A DNA stretch of 64,000 bases from contig JABSQZ010000015.1 in NCBI GenBank assembly GCA_013215505.1, positions 93,047 through 157,046 on the forward strand, written 5' to 3'. The number at the start of each line of letters is the position of its first letter. The first letter of the stretch is position 1. The stretch is from Oceanospirillaceae bacterium. Lineage in GTDB: Bacteria > Pseudomonadota > Gammaproteobacteria > Pseudomonadales > Balneatricaceae. A program made the position numbers and the translations under genes. The notes below the pieces were generated by a model. The model saw only the letters and a program-made list of their open reading frames with translations. It did not search any database and was not told the origin of the DNA. Below, in pieces: positions 37,182 through 45,671 of this stretch.

Positions 37182-37256
37182 CGCTTAAAATTGCAGTTTT
37201 AGCCGCCACTGCCCAGTGCGCGGCACTGTTAAATACCCACAGTGGCCGCATGTGCT

Positions 37257-38015
37257 TTAGCGATAATACAAGCACAGCGGTCGCCCCTCTAACTCAATCA
37301 CCTTTAACGGCATATCATAGATGTTTTCCAGCATCTGGCTCTGCATGATCATCTGGGGGCAGTCCTGGTAAATGATTCTGCCCTGTTTCATGGCGATAAT
37401 TTCGTCGCTGTAGCAGGCGGCAAAATTAATGTCATGCATCACCATGATAATACTCTTGTGCATCACTTGTGCCGCTTGTTGCAGTCGCTTCATAATATTG
37501 ACACTGTGCTTCATATCTAAATTATTCAGTGGTTCATCTAAAAATAGATATTGGGTGTCCTGGGCTAAAACCATGGCGATAAACGCCCGCTGCCGCTGCC
37601 CACCTGATAACTCATTAATATAACGAAGCCGAAACGGCTGCAGATCTAAGAAGTCGATAACGCTGTCAATTTTTGCCATATCAGCTGTTTTGGGCCTGCC
37701 CTGATGGTAGGGGAAACGGCCGAAGCAAACCAGGTCTTCTACTGTCAATCTGGCCACTATATGGTTTTCCTGACGCAGTACTGCCAGTTGCCTGGCGAGA
37801 TCAGGGCTTTTTAGCCGACTAATCTGCTCGCCGTTTAAAGTGACTGTGCCGCTAGTGGGTTGCTGCAAGCGGCAGACTAGCGATAGCAAACTCGATTTTC
37901 CCGCACCGTTGGGGCCGATTATCGAGGTGATCCCAGCGGACTTAAAGGTCAGGTTTATGTCTTTGAGTACTTCAATGGTGCCGTACTTTAAGCACAGTTG
38001 TTGGGTTTGAATCAT
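37257..38015 (-). CDS. Ferric-siderophore ABC transporter, ATP-binding protein
   Basis: A 252-residue FecE/FatE-type ATPase: Walker A GPNGAGKS, signature LSGGQRQR, Walker B YLFLDEPLNNLD and H-loop VMHDI. It is the last gene of a five-gene minus-strand iron operon, 40 bases after the second permease. In VctPDGC/FatBCDE-type systems it powers import of ferric catecholate or similar chelates. Confidence 0.9.
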   Translation of the reverse strand: MIQTQQLCLKYGTIEVLKDINLTFKSAGITSIIGPNGAGKSSLLSLVCRLQQPTSGTVTLNGEQISRLKSPDLARQLAVLRQENHIVARLTVEDLVCFGRFPYHQGRPKTADMAKIDSVIDFLDLQPFRLRYINELSGGQRQRAFIAMVLAQDTQYLFLDEPLNNLDMKHSVNIMKRLQQAAQVMHKSIIMVMHDINFAACYSDEIIAMKQGRIIYQDCPQMIMQSQMLENIYDMPLKVIELEGRPLCLYYR

Positions 38016-38055
38016 CTGAGTGGGTTCTGCGGTTTAGGAGTCAGGTTAATTTCTT

Positions 38056-39078
38056 TCATCGGATTTTGTTTCTGAGAATTAACAGTAAAAAGAAAATACC
38101 ACCGACAAATTCGATGATAATGCTTAATTTACTGTTGTAGTGTAAAAAGTGCTGCAACAGCACATCACTGCCTACCAGGATGATAATCGCACAGCAGATA
38201 GCCATGGGTATCAAGTGGCGATGTAAATGACTGGCGCTGACTATGTAGGCTAAATTGACGACCAGCAGACCAAAGAAAGTCACAGGTCCCACCAGTGACG
38301 TCGAGAGTCCAATCAAGGTGATAACAATAATCAGCGTTACTCTGCTCAGTCGGGCATGATTAATACCTAAGTTGATAGCCATAGCTTCGCCGAGCGCCAG
38401 CACGTCATACTGGTGATGAACTTTGCTGACAAAAATGCCAATACAGCCGATGACTAACGTGGAAATCAGTAGCAAATGTGGATCTACAGCATTAAAACTG
38501 GCAAACAGTGAATCTTGCAATACGGTAAATTCGCTGGGATTAATCAGCCGCATCAACAGTGCAGACAAGCTGTGAAACAGCACCCCAAACACCACCCCAA
38601 TCAGAATTAACAAATATAAACTGTGGCGCTTTTTGACAAACAAGCATTGAAATAAGAAACTTGCCCCCAGCACTAACAGGGAGATTTCTATGCCCCACTT
38701 CAGATAGACGTTCAGCTGGGTATACTGCATAGCGCCAAGGAAAAATACCAGTGCGGTCTGAATCAATATATACAGTGAGTCAAAGCCGATAATGGCCGGG
38801 GTAATAATGCGATTGTTACTCAAGGTCTGAAACAGCAGTGTCGCAGTACTGATGGCGATGGCCACGATCAGAAAAGTCAGCAGTTTTTTGCCGCGAAACT
38901 CTAGTGTGAACTCCCAGCTGGCAGTGACATTCCAACTCATATACAGCAGGCAAGTAGCCAGTGCCAGCAACACCGCCAGGCACAGTCTGTGGTTGGCAGT
39001 TAACTTGATAATTGGCAGCAGTCGGCGTTTGTTAATAGGTTCTGGTAGCTCTATGTTAGCGGTGTTATCAACTTGCAT
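38056..39078 (-). CDS. Ferric-siderophore ABC transporter, permease (FecCD type) 2
   Basis: A 340-residue FecCD-family permease with many helices. The stretch LALGEAMAINLGINHARLSRV is the coupling region, and GPVTFFGLLVVNLAY the conserved end motif. The first ~30 residues are a soluble extension. Its start overlaps the end of the other permease gene by 11 bases. It forms the channel with permease 1. Confidence 0.9.
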   Translation of the reverse strand: MQVDNTANIELPEPINKRRLLPIIKLTANHRLCLAVLLALATCLLYMSWNVTASWEFTLEFRGKKLLTFLIVAIAISTATLLFQTLSNNRIITPAIIGFDSLYILIQTALVFFLGAMQYTQLNVYLKWGIEISLLVLGASFLFQCLFVKKRHSLYLLILIGVVFGVLFHSLSALLMRLINPSEFTVLQDSLFASFNAVDPHLLLISTLVIGCIGIFVSKVHHQYDVLALGEAMAINLGINHARLSRVTLIIVITLIGLSTSLVGPVTFFGLLVVNLAYIVSASHLHRHLIPMAICCAIIILVGSDVLLQHFLHYNSKLSIIIEFVGGIFFLLLILRNKIR

Positions 39079-40009
39079 AGCGTTTGTTCCCCAGTAGCAG
39101 ATAGAGGAAGATACAGCTGCCTACGACGCCCATCACTGTCGCTATAGGGACTTCATAAGGGTAGTTGATGACGCGTGCCAATATGTCGCAAAACAGTACC
39201 AGGGCCGCTCCCACCAAGGCGACTAAAGGTAGTGAACGGCGCAAGTTATCCCCGACTAATAAACTGACAATATTGGGGACCACTAAGCCCAGAAAGGGAA
39301 TCACTCCCGAATTGACCACAGAGACCCCGGTGATCAGGGCTACCAGAATCAAACCCCAGATAAACACTCGATTGTAATTGATACCTAAGTTAATACTCAC
39401 TTGCTTGCCAAGACCAGCTAAAGTCAACTTGTCAGCGGTGAAGTAGGCGAGAATGCTGAGTCCTCCAGCCAACCATAAAAGCTCATAGCGGCCGCGCAAA
39501 ATCATCGAAAAATCACCTTGCACCCAGACCCAGATCGACTGTAACAGCTCGGCGCGATAGGCGATAAAAGTGATAATAGCACCTATGACACCCGCGTACA
39601 TGATGCCAATTAACGGCACCAAAAAATCTGAACGCAGTGAAATTTTTCGCAGAATCAATAAAAAAATGGCAGTGCCAATAACCGACATCAGACAGGCAAC
39701 CAGCAGTTTGTAAAAGACACTGGCTTGCGGGAAAAACATCAACATCAGCAACATGCCCAAAGTCGCCCACTCGACCGTACCTGTAGTGGTGGGTTCGACA
39801 AATTTATTGCGCGCCAATTGCTGCATGATAACCCCGGCAACCGCCAGCGAAGTTCCGGCTAAAATCAGGGCGGCAGTTCTCGGGATACGAGAGATTAATA
39901 ACAAGTCCAGAGACGCGACATCAAAATTCAGCGAACTGCTGCCGATCAGTAAACTAGTGACACAAAGTACTATCACTAATGTCAGTGCCCAGAGGTTAAA
40001 CTTATACAT
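39068..40009 (-). CDS. Ferric-siderophore ABC transporter, permease (FecCD type) 1
   Basis: A 313-residue FecCD-family permease. The motifs RIPRTAALILAGTSLAVAGVI near residue 40, GKQVSINLGINYNRVF and GVIPFLGLVVPNIV are characteristic. It starts 6 bases after the binding-protein gene and overlaps the second permease, so the operon is tightly packed. Confidence 0.9.
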   Translation of the reverse strand: MYKFNLWALTLVIVLCVTSLLIGSSSLNFDVASLDLLLISRIPRTAALILAGTSLAVAGVIMQQLARNKFVEPTTTGTVEWATLGMLLMLMFFPQASVFYKLLVACLMSVIGTAIFLLILRKISLRSDFLVPLIGIMYAGVIGAIITFIAYRAELLQSIWVWVQGDFSMILRGRYELLWLAGGLSILAYFTADKLTLAGLGKQVSINLGINYNRVFIWGLILVALITGVSVVNSGVIPFLGLVVPNIVSLLVGDNLRRSLPLVALVGAALVLFCDILARVINYPYEVPIATVMGVVGSCIFLYLLLGNKRYAS

Positions 40010-40015
40010 TAGCGG

Positions 40016-40918
40016 CTATTTTTTTAATGCGGTTAAAACTTCATTGACACTGGCACCGACCGCGTTGACTCCACCGGCTAAAATGTACCAGTTTAAGCCG
40101 TCTAAATAGACGATTTGCCGATTCTGTGCCGCCTTGGATTTATTGATCAGTTCGTTATCCAGTAATGCTTTTGCGGCTCCGGATCCCTTGCCAATGGCCG
40201 CGTCGCGATCCAGCACAAAGATCCAATCCGGGTTAATTTTCAAAATGAATTCAAAGGAGATAGGGTCGCCGTGAGTTGCCGCCTTAATATCGGCGATGGC
40301 CGGCGTTATACCCAGATCGTCGTGCAACCAGCCAAATCTTGATCCCGGCCCATAAGCGCTAATCTTGCCGCCATTGGTTAAAATAAATAAGGCATTACCG
40401 GCGTTTTTAGCTAGCTGCTGAATTTCTGTCACTTGTGCGTCTATGCCATCCAGTTTGATTTTTAGCTCGGCCTGCTTATCAAAAATTTGGGCAATTTTAG
40501 TGCTGGTGGCTTTAAATTGCTGTAGATAGTTTGCCCCCCAAATAGTCATATCTATGGTGGGTGCTAATGCTGAGAGGCTTTTGTAGGCTTTAGCAGAGCG
40601 GGTCGCCACTATCACTAGATCTGGCTGTTGCGCTGCGACCACCTCGTAGTCAGGTTCAAACAGTGAACCGGCATTAATGTACTTAGCGCTCTTATATTTT
40701 TCCAGTGGACCCGAGGCGAAGGCCTGCGGCAGCCCCAAGACATCGACATTCAATGCATCCAGAGTATCTAAGCTAGCCAAGTCAAATGTGATGACTTTAC
40801 TGGGGGTTTGCGTAAACACCGCAGTGCCTTGGGCGTGCTCAATAGTGACTTGTGCAGCCGTCGGCAAAGCGGGCAGAGAAAGCCCGGCAGACAGCAGTAA
40901 TAGCGTTAGTTTTTTCAT
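40016..40918 (-). CDS. Ferric-siderophore ABC transporter, periplasmic binding protein
   Basis: A 300-residue class III (FepB/FatB-like) binding protein. The start at 40918 gives a signal peptide MKKLTLLLLSAGLSLPALPTAA; a longer in-frame open frame to 41107 only shadows the upstream gene. VITFDLASLDTLDALNVDV and DLVIVATRSAKAYKSLSAL are typical strands. It delivers iron chelate to the FecCD permeases. Confidence 0.9.
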   Translation of the reverse strand: MKKLTLLLLSAGLSLPALPTAAQVTIEHAQGTAVFTQTPSKVITFDLASLDTLDALNVDVLGLPQAFASGPLEKYKSAKYINAGSLFEPDYEVVAAQQPDLVIVATRSAKAYKSLSALAPTIDMTIWGANYLQQFKATSTKIAQIFDKQAELKIKLDGIDAQVTEIQQLAKNAGNALFILTNGGKISAYGPGSRFGWLHDDLGITPAIADIKAATHGDPISFEFILKINPDWIFVLDRDAAIGKGSGAAKALLDNELINKSKAAQNRQIVYLDGLNWYILAGGVNAVGASVNEVLTALKK

Positions 40919-40955
40919 TATTGCATCTCGAATTATATCGGTAGTAGAAATAGGG

Positions 40956-41783
40956 TTAGCTGTCCATGACCTGATGTCTCTGGTCGTGGTATGTCTCTTC
41001 GTTTTGTCTGTGTCGCCAGTAGGGGACGCAGTACAAATACTCTTTAGCAATGGACTCACAGCGGAAATACTGACGCAGGCAGAGCACGGTTTTATGTTCA
41101 CTGGCAATCGCCACGCAAGTCTCGGCCAGCGGCAGCGCGAGGCTTTTTATCAGCGGCAAGACAGTGGTTTCAGGGGTAAATGTCTGCTCTAGCCAGTGCC
41201 AGCTGATATTGCTCTGTCGCCGGCAGTCGATAAAGGGTTGATAACCTTTAGGCAATTCCATAATGACCTGCACCTCAGCTTGTAATGGCAGTTGATCAAT
41301 CACCGCCATAATCGCCGGTAGTGAAGAGGCATCGCCGATTAATAAAAATTTCCTGGCAGCTGGGTTGCACAAACGCATAGGGCCTGGCCCGGCTAGTCCC
41401 ACTTGATCTCCTTCGCGCGCAGCTGTTGCCCAGGCACAGGCGACACCAGGATCAGCATGCAGAACGAAATCAACGCGCAGCAGGTTGCTATCTCTATCGT
41501 AGTGGCGTATCGAGTAAGTGCGCGAAATAGGCTTTAGCTCAGCGCTGAGTTGCTCGGGTGGGTTGCTTTCTGGCTGCTCGTCGCGTACTTGTCGATGACG
41601 ATTTTTCAGCAGTCGCGGCAGTAATAACTGCTGTTGGCCGGCTCTCTTAAAAAATAATTTAATATGCAGCCCGCCGCTATTTTCTGGCAACCGCTCGAGA
41701 CCGGGTCCGGTTAAAATGACCCGTTGGAATAAATCATTGAGCTTATAACTTTTCACTACCTGCAATATAAGAGCTTGCGCCAT
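40956..41783 (-). CDS. Siderophore-interacting protein (ViuB-type ferric reductase)
   Basis: A 275-residue flavin-dependent ferric-siderophore reductase. FAD-binding SRTYSIRHYD and the NAD(P)H-domain stretch FLLIGDASSLPAIMAVID are the family marks. It would release iron from the imported chelate in the cytoplasm. I chose the ATG at 41783 because GGTGAG lies about 9 bases upstream; a GTG at 41792 is in frame. It heads the operon behind a Fur-like box. Confidence 0.87.
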   Translation of the reverse strand: MAQALILQVVKSYKLNDLFQRVILTGPGLERLPENSGGLHIKLFFKRAGQQQLLLPRLLKNRHRQVRDEQPESNPPEQLSAELKPISRTYSIRHYDRDSNLLRVDFVLHADPGVACAWATAAREGDQVGLAGPGPMRLCNPAARKFLLIGDASSLPAIMAVIDQLPLQAEVQVIMELPKGYQPFIDCRRQSNISWHWLEQTFTPETTVLPLIKSLALPLAETCVAIASEHKTVLCLRQYFRCESIAKEYLYCVPYWRHRQNEETYHDQRHQVMDS

Positions 41784-41820
41784 TTTAACCACTCACCAAA
41801 ACTACTTATTAAAGGTAAGC

Positions 41821-41843
41821 GTAATGATAATGATTGGCATTAG
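41821..41843 (-). promoter_or_regulatory. Fur box of the siderophore-uptake operon
   Basis: GTAATGATAATGATTGGCATTAG resembles tandem GATAAT-type hexamers of the Fur consensus and sits about 40 bases upstream of the first gene. Iron repression of the operon is therefore likely. Confidence 0.7.
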
Positions 41844-41923
41844 TAAAGTCTAATAAACACAGTCAATATTTGAATTTGTTTGAGTTTTACAGTGAATTGA
41901 GGCTCACCGATGCGGCGAATAAG

Positions 41924-41948
41924 AAACCCCACACTGAAGGTGGGGTTT
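41924..41948 (-). terminator. Terminator of the pseudoazurin gene
   Basis: A perfect 9-bp stem (AAACCCCAC / GTGGGGTTT) with a short loop follows the pseudoazurin stop by 15 bases, with T-rich sequence after it on the minus strand. Confidence 0.85.
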
Positions 41949-41963
41949 AGAGAGTGGCGACTG

Positions 41964-42419
41964 TTACTTAATCTGCGCCAAAATTTGACTTAAGCGCTCT
42001 TTATTCATGACAAATTTTTCGCTGTAAGTTGCTGCTTTTGCCTGGATGTCTGCTAAATTAGTGGGTGCGCCCGCAACAATAACTCCGACCATGGCCATGA
42101 TTGAATGAGGGTTGCACTGCACTACATAGACACCTTCTTTATCGACAGTGAAAGTCACTGGCTTACTTAACTCACCTTTAAAACTGGCGGCGCCATCCGG
42201 GGCTAATCCAGAGACTGTCTCTGCGTTATGGCCCATATCTTTAGCGACAAATGTTACAGTATCGCCCACTTCAACATTGATCAGTGCTGGTTCAAACACC
42301 ATCACACCGGTTGCATTGCCATTGAGCATTAGCACAGTATGCTCCGCTGCAAAGGCTGTAGTTGAAAGACTTGCGGCTAAACACGCTACTAAAACACCAC
42401 CGAGAAATTTCTTCTTCAT
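41964..42419 (-). CDS. Pseudoazurin (blue copper protein)
   Basis: A 151-residue periplasmic cupredoxin. Signal peptide residues 1-24 (ending TAFA) are followed by the pseudoazurin fold. Copper ligands are H64 (DMGHNAE), C102, H105 and probably M110 (QCNPHSIMAM). Pseudoazurins pass electrons to copper nitrite reductase or nitrous-oxide reductase; neither is in this window. It is divergent from nsrR, pointing to control by nitric oxide. Confidence 0.92.
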   Translation of the reverse strand: MKKKFLGGVLVACLAASLSTTAFAAEHTVLMLNGNATGVMVFEPALINVEVGDTVTFVAKDMGHNAETVSGLAPDGAASFKGELSKPVTFTVDKEGVYVVQCNPHSIMAMVGVIVAGAPTNLADIQAKAATYSEKFVMNKERLSQILAQIK

Positions 42420-42553
42420 TTAGATACTCCAGTTAAATTTTGTGTCTGTTAAAAGTATGTTAAGAATTACCTACTTTGATTGAAACCAAGATATTAATCA
42501 ACGACTAATAAAAATTTGAGCAATCACAAAAGCCGTTCAATTCAATTTAGGGT

Positions 42554-42596
42554 AAATATACTATTGTTGTATATTAAATGCAACAATAGTATATTT
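42554..42596. promoter_or_regulatory. Perfect 16-bp-arm palindrome between pseudoazurin and nsrR
   Basis: The arms AAATATACTATTGTTG (42554-42569) and CAACAATAGTATATTT (42581-42596) are exact inverted repeats with an 11-base spacer. They lie in the 330-base divergent gap, about 135 bases from the pseudoazurin start. This is longer than a standard NsrR site and is AT-rich. It is a strong candidate operator, possibly a double site; a cruciform or RNA hairpin is the alternative. Nothing else in the gap is recognisable. Confidence 0.65.
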
Positions 42597-42749
42597 TATA
42601 TTACAGCGCTCAAATTGCCTTAAAGCAGTAGCGGGTATGCACAGCGGCTATGTTACAATTTTGTCCGCTAATACCACTAATAGCACCGATTTAATCAAGC
42701 ACAGCTCAGGGGCTCCCCGAGTACTGCGACAACCGCCGGCCGATAAATA

Positions 42750-43199
42750 ATGAAACTGACCCAATTTACTGATTTTGGATTGCGGATACTGATGTATCTC
42801 AGTTACGAAAACCGTCAACAACCAGTGAAAATTATCGAGATGGCCGAGCAGTTTAATATTCCGCGCAACCATTTAATTAAAGTAGTCAATAAGTTAGCTA
42901 AGTTAGGCTGGGTGGAAACGAGCCGGGGTCGCTACGGCGGGGTGAAATTATCTATTGCCCCCGAAGATTTAAAAATAGGCCGGGTAGTAGGCGAGTTAGA
43001 AGAGAGCCTGCAGCTGATTGACTGCGATGCAGGGCCTTGTGCTTTTAACTTGAACTGCGGAGTAAAAACAATTTTGGATCGGGCACTGGTGCAATTTATG
43101 CAAGAGTTAAATCAATATACCTTGGCCGATGTAGTGCAGGGAAAAACCCGCCAGGAAATAAAGCATATGCATTTAAGTTATATAGCGACTGATGGTTGA
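42750..43199 (+). CDS. nsrR: Nitric-oxide-sensing Rrf2 repressor NsrR
   Basis: A 149-residue Rrf2 regulator. The N-terminal helix-turn-helix (MKLTQFTDFGLRILMYL; PRNHLIKVVNKLAKLGWVE) is followed by the iron-sulfur cysteines C92, C97 and C103 spaced X4 and X5, one residue off those of E. coli NsrR (91, 96, 102). NO damages the cluster and relieves repression. The divergent pseudoazurin gene is the obvious local target. Confidence 0.93.
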   Translation: MKLTQFTDFGLRILMYLSYENRQQPVKIIEMAEQFNIPRNHLIKVVNKLAKLGWVETSRGRYGGVKLSIAPEDLKIGRVVGELEESLQLIDCDAGPCAFNLNCGVKTILDRALVQFMQELNQYTLADVVQGKTRQEIKHMHLSYIATDG

Positions 43200-43203
43200 A
43201 GTT

Positions 43204-43234
43204 ACTGTCCGCCAGCCAATACTGGTCGGACAGT
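43204..43234. terminator. Bidirectional hairpin between nsrR and the MFS pseudogene
   Basis: ACTGTCCG / CGGACAGT form an 8-bp stem, extended by CCAG/CTGG with one bulged base. It begins 4 bases after the nsrR stop. There is no long T-run. Confidence 0.65.
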
Positions 43235-43239
43235 TCGAG

Positions 43240-43617
43240 TTATTGACTGGCTGCTTGAGTCGACGGCAGATTGCCAAAGTTGGGCCGCTTTAAATATTTT
43301 GTCAGATAATAGAGCAGTAACACCAGTAGCGTGAAGGCGATCACGCCAATCACTGTCGCTGCGAGCATAAAAGGTTTGCGACCTTTGCGGTCAGATAAAT
43401 TGCCAACGTACATGCCGATCAGCACTGAAAAGCCCGCCGCTGTTGATAAAATCATTCCGACTTCAGTGGCGCTGAGGCCGAACTTCTCATACAAGATCAC
43501 CGCCAAAAAAGGCCAGACCATAAAGTAAGTGCCGCGGACAAAAAAATTGCCGACTAGCATAACCCAGATAATAGTGGGGAATCACTTCACGCGATCAAAG
43601 GAGATAACGCTGTCCAT
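43240..43617 (-). pseudogene. Decayed MFS transporter gene
   Basis: The original ATG at 43617 gives MDSVISFDRVK, then an in-frame TGA at 43584-43582, then FPTIIWVMLVGNFFVRG and the first helices of an MFS protein with the loop GNLSDRKGRKP. After about 80 residues it jumps to a terminal helix and a basic tail (YYLTKYLKRP). The frame is 106 codons after the stop against ~400 in the family, so there is an internal deletion as well as a nonsense mutation. Confidence 0.8.
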
Positions 43618-43657
43618 AGTTCCTCTTCAGTTGCTTAAAATATAATGGATACTGTTG

Positions 43658-44659
43658 TTATTGAGTGGCCGAATTGTCGTTTTTTAGCTTGCGACTCGCA
43701 GCCAAAAGGTAGTCTTTATCAGCGCTTATTTGATACATCTTGAGGCAGACAGCGACTAGCTTAATACTGTGATCATCCAGAGAGTTGCAGGCTCGCTGGC
43801 GCAATTCATCGACGCTGTAGACAGAGACCTTTTGCAGACTTGCCAGAGTATGGGTGTGATGTACAGTGCTGAAGCCCTTAGATAGATAAGCCGTCACTAA
43901 TCCCTGCCACAGAGGTTCCAGTATAAGTGTGGGTTCTGCGGAAAATGTGGTTATTACCCGCACTGCGTAAGTGGCAGTGACGCCGTGCAAAATAGTAAAG
44001 TCATCAGTGGCCAGGTACAAGCCAATGATGGCTTTCTCCATAGCTGCCAAATTCAGAGCAGTCACTTCGGGTTTAAAAACCAGCCGGTTAAAATTGTTTT
44101 GCAAAGGCACTTGTAACATATCATCAGCTACACTGGCTTTACCCAGTCGCCCCTGCGGCCAGCTGTGCTTTAGTAATAAGTTTTCTATAGTGGCCGACAG
44201 TGACTCAGGGCTGCTCTGGGGGTTTTCAGGCCAGCTCAGCTCCCGGTAACGCATCACCCAGTAAGCCAGCGCATTAGCCATCTGCAGAGTATCCTGATTC
44301 TCCATGGCGTGAGCTAACTGTATCAACGGGTGGAAGGCGCTGCAGCTTAAACCAGGCGCTAACTGATTGATAAACTGAAGCAAGTTTTGTTTGCCAATAG
44401 AAAACTGCAACTGAGTCAGGAAAAAATCTCGCAGGGGCAAATAGGCAGTGTCTAGCCCTCTCAGCTGCTCGGCATCTTTCCAACTATGAACTTGAACGTC
44501 CGTTTGGGCTGCAACAGGGATAAGACGGCGACTGTAGTGTCGGACAAATTTGTCAATTTGTTGCTCACTGGCCTGCATCTGCTGTAGTGCATGCACCGCC
44601 ATAGGCAAATGATTGCTCATACCATTGGCAAATTCGGGTGCCCATTCTGACGGCTGCAT
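43658..44659 (-). CDS. Questin-oxidase-like protein (DUF4243)
   Basis: A 333-residue protein whose start, SNHLPMAVHALQQMQASEQQIDKFVRHYSRRL, fits the questin oxidase-like family (Pfam DUF4243), best known from fungal polyketide pathways and also found in bacteria. Several conserved histidines (HLPM, HPLIQLAHAME, ILHGVTATYA, HHTHTL) could bind a ligand or metal. Inferred role: an oxidoreductase of unknown substrate. It follows a 62-residue small gene on the same strand. Confidence 0.75.
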   Translation of the reverse strand: MQPSEWAPEFANGMSNHLPMAVHALQQMQASEQQIDKFVRHYSRRLIPVAAQTDVQVHSWKDAEQLRGLDTAYLPLRDFFLTQLQFSIGKQNLLQFINQLAPGLSCSAFHPLIQLAHAMENQDTLQMANALAYWVMRYRELSWPENPQSSPESLSATIENLLLKHSWPQGRLGKASVADDMLQVPLQNNFNRLVFKPEVTALNLAAMEKAIIGLYLATDDFTILHGVTATYAVRVITTFSAEPTLILEPLWQGLVTAYLSKGFSTVHHTHTLASLQKVSVYSVDELRQRACNSLDDHSIKLVAVCLKMYQISADKDYLLAASRKLKNDNSATQ

Positions 44660-44754
44660 ACTGGAATTCCTGATAAGTTTGTGATCTTAGGAGCGTGTAT
44701 TACTGGTCAGGGGAATAGTTGTGAATACTCGGCGCAACTATTCCACCACAGCGG

Positions 44755-44943
44755 TTAAAACTTTGGCATCACCCCAACGGCAAACGGCATGCTAACTACA
44801 GGCGGCTGGCACTGTTGCTCTAATCGCATATGCGAGTGTTTATTAGTGCGCATTGCGGCTAGTGCACCGCCAGCCATTTGCACATAGTTATGCACATCGC
44901 CGGAAAAGTTGGGTAACCAAAAAACGGGGTTGTTAGTTTTCAT
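44755..44943 (-). CDS. Small unknown protein upstream of the questin-oxidase-like gene
   Basis: A 62-residue protein, MKTNNPVFWLPNFSGDVHN at the start and MPFAVGVMPKF at the end. The ATG at 44943 follows GGAGCATATT, a good ribosome site. It has no signal peptide or membrane helix and several His/Met/Cys residues. No family recognised. It sits in line between the SDR and the questin-oxidase-like gene, so it is probably part of that transcription unit. Confidence 0.55.
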   Translation of the reverse strand: MKTNNPVFWLPNFSGDVHNYVQMAGGALAAMRTNKHSHMRLEQQCQPPVVSMPFAVGVMPKF

Positions 44944-44994
44944 AATATGCTCCATCAGCTGTCAGTTGTTTTTCGATCTGGTTTTACTCACTAG

Positions 44995-45657
44995 CTACCA
45001 GGGTAGTAGTTCGCCATTGGAGTGTTTAAACAATCCGCTCTGGGACATGTCTTGGTCAATAATTAAGTTTACTAAGCGCTCAGCGGCTTGGGTGGCACTA
45101 ATGTCTCCGGTATTGCCGACCATTTCTGTCTGCACCCAGCCTGGGTGATACAGTCCGACGGAGATGTTATCTGCGGCCAAATCTCGGGACAGCGACATGC
45201 CCGCGGCGTTTAATGCTGACTTAGCCATGCGGTAACCGTAATAACCGCCAGAGCTGTTATCAGTAACTGAGCCCATGCGAGAGGTAATCAGCGCAACCTT
45301 TGCTCCATTGACTAATTGCGATCTCAGGACATCGACTACTTGTAGAGGTGCCAGGGCATTGACTTTAAACTGTTGTAATATCTGCTGCGTATCTAGCGCG
45401 CCTAAGCTCTCATTGTGCAAAATACCGGCGTTATTGATTAAAATGTCTATCTGTTGCCCCATTAGTTTTTTTTGCAGCAGTGCTATTCCCGATGCTGTAG
45501 CTACATCTATGCCAGTGACAATTTTTAGCTGCAGCTTTTCCAAGGCTGCGCTTGAGCTTCGGCACAGCGCGATAACGTTATAACCTGAGTTGCTGAATTT
45601 GTCTGCCATCGCTAAACCTATGCCGCGATTTGCCCCGGTGATTACTACTGTTTTCAC
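44995..45657 (-). CDS. Short-chain dehydrogenase/reductase
   Basis: A 220-residue SDR. The NAD(P)-binding motif TGANRGIGLAMA lies at residues 7-18, followed by NNAGIL, the catalytic serine in ALITSRMGSV and YGYRMAKSALN (YxxxK). The C-terminus is typical (LYHPGWVQTEMVG). The start is GTG at 45657, with AGGAG upstream. It lies just after the frameshifted small gene and probably shares its promoter and the operators at 45935-46006. Confidence 0.88.
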   Translation of the reverse strand: MKTVVITGANRGIGLAMADKFSNSGYNVIALCRSSSAALEKLQLKIVTGIDVATASGIALLQKKLMGQQIDILINNAGILHNESLGALDTQQILQQFKVNALAPLQVVDVLRSQLVNGAKVALITSRMGSVTDNSSGGYYGYRMAKSALNAAGMSLSRDLAADNISVGLYHPGWVQTEMVGNTGDISATQAAERLVNLIIDQDMSQSGLFKHSNGELLPW

Positions 45658-45671
45658 TGTATTTGCTCCTG

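Noticed and set aside
40919..41107. N-terminal extension of the iron-binding protein
   Set aside because: It lies inside the siderophore-interacting protein gene in another frame and hides the proper signal peptide at 40918.
42477..42505. FNR-like site near pseudoazurin (TTGAT ... ATCAA)
   Set aside because: The half-sites are about 16 bases apart instead of 4, so this does not fit an FNR/DNR box.
43582..43584. TGA in the MFS gene as a selenocysteine codon
   Set aside because: Despite the selenate-type transporter in the window there is no SECIS-like hairpin visible after it, MFS proteins do not use selenocysteine, and the gene also has a large deletion.
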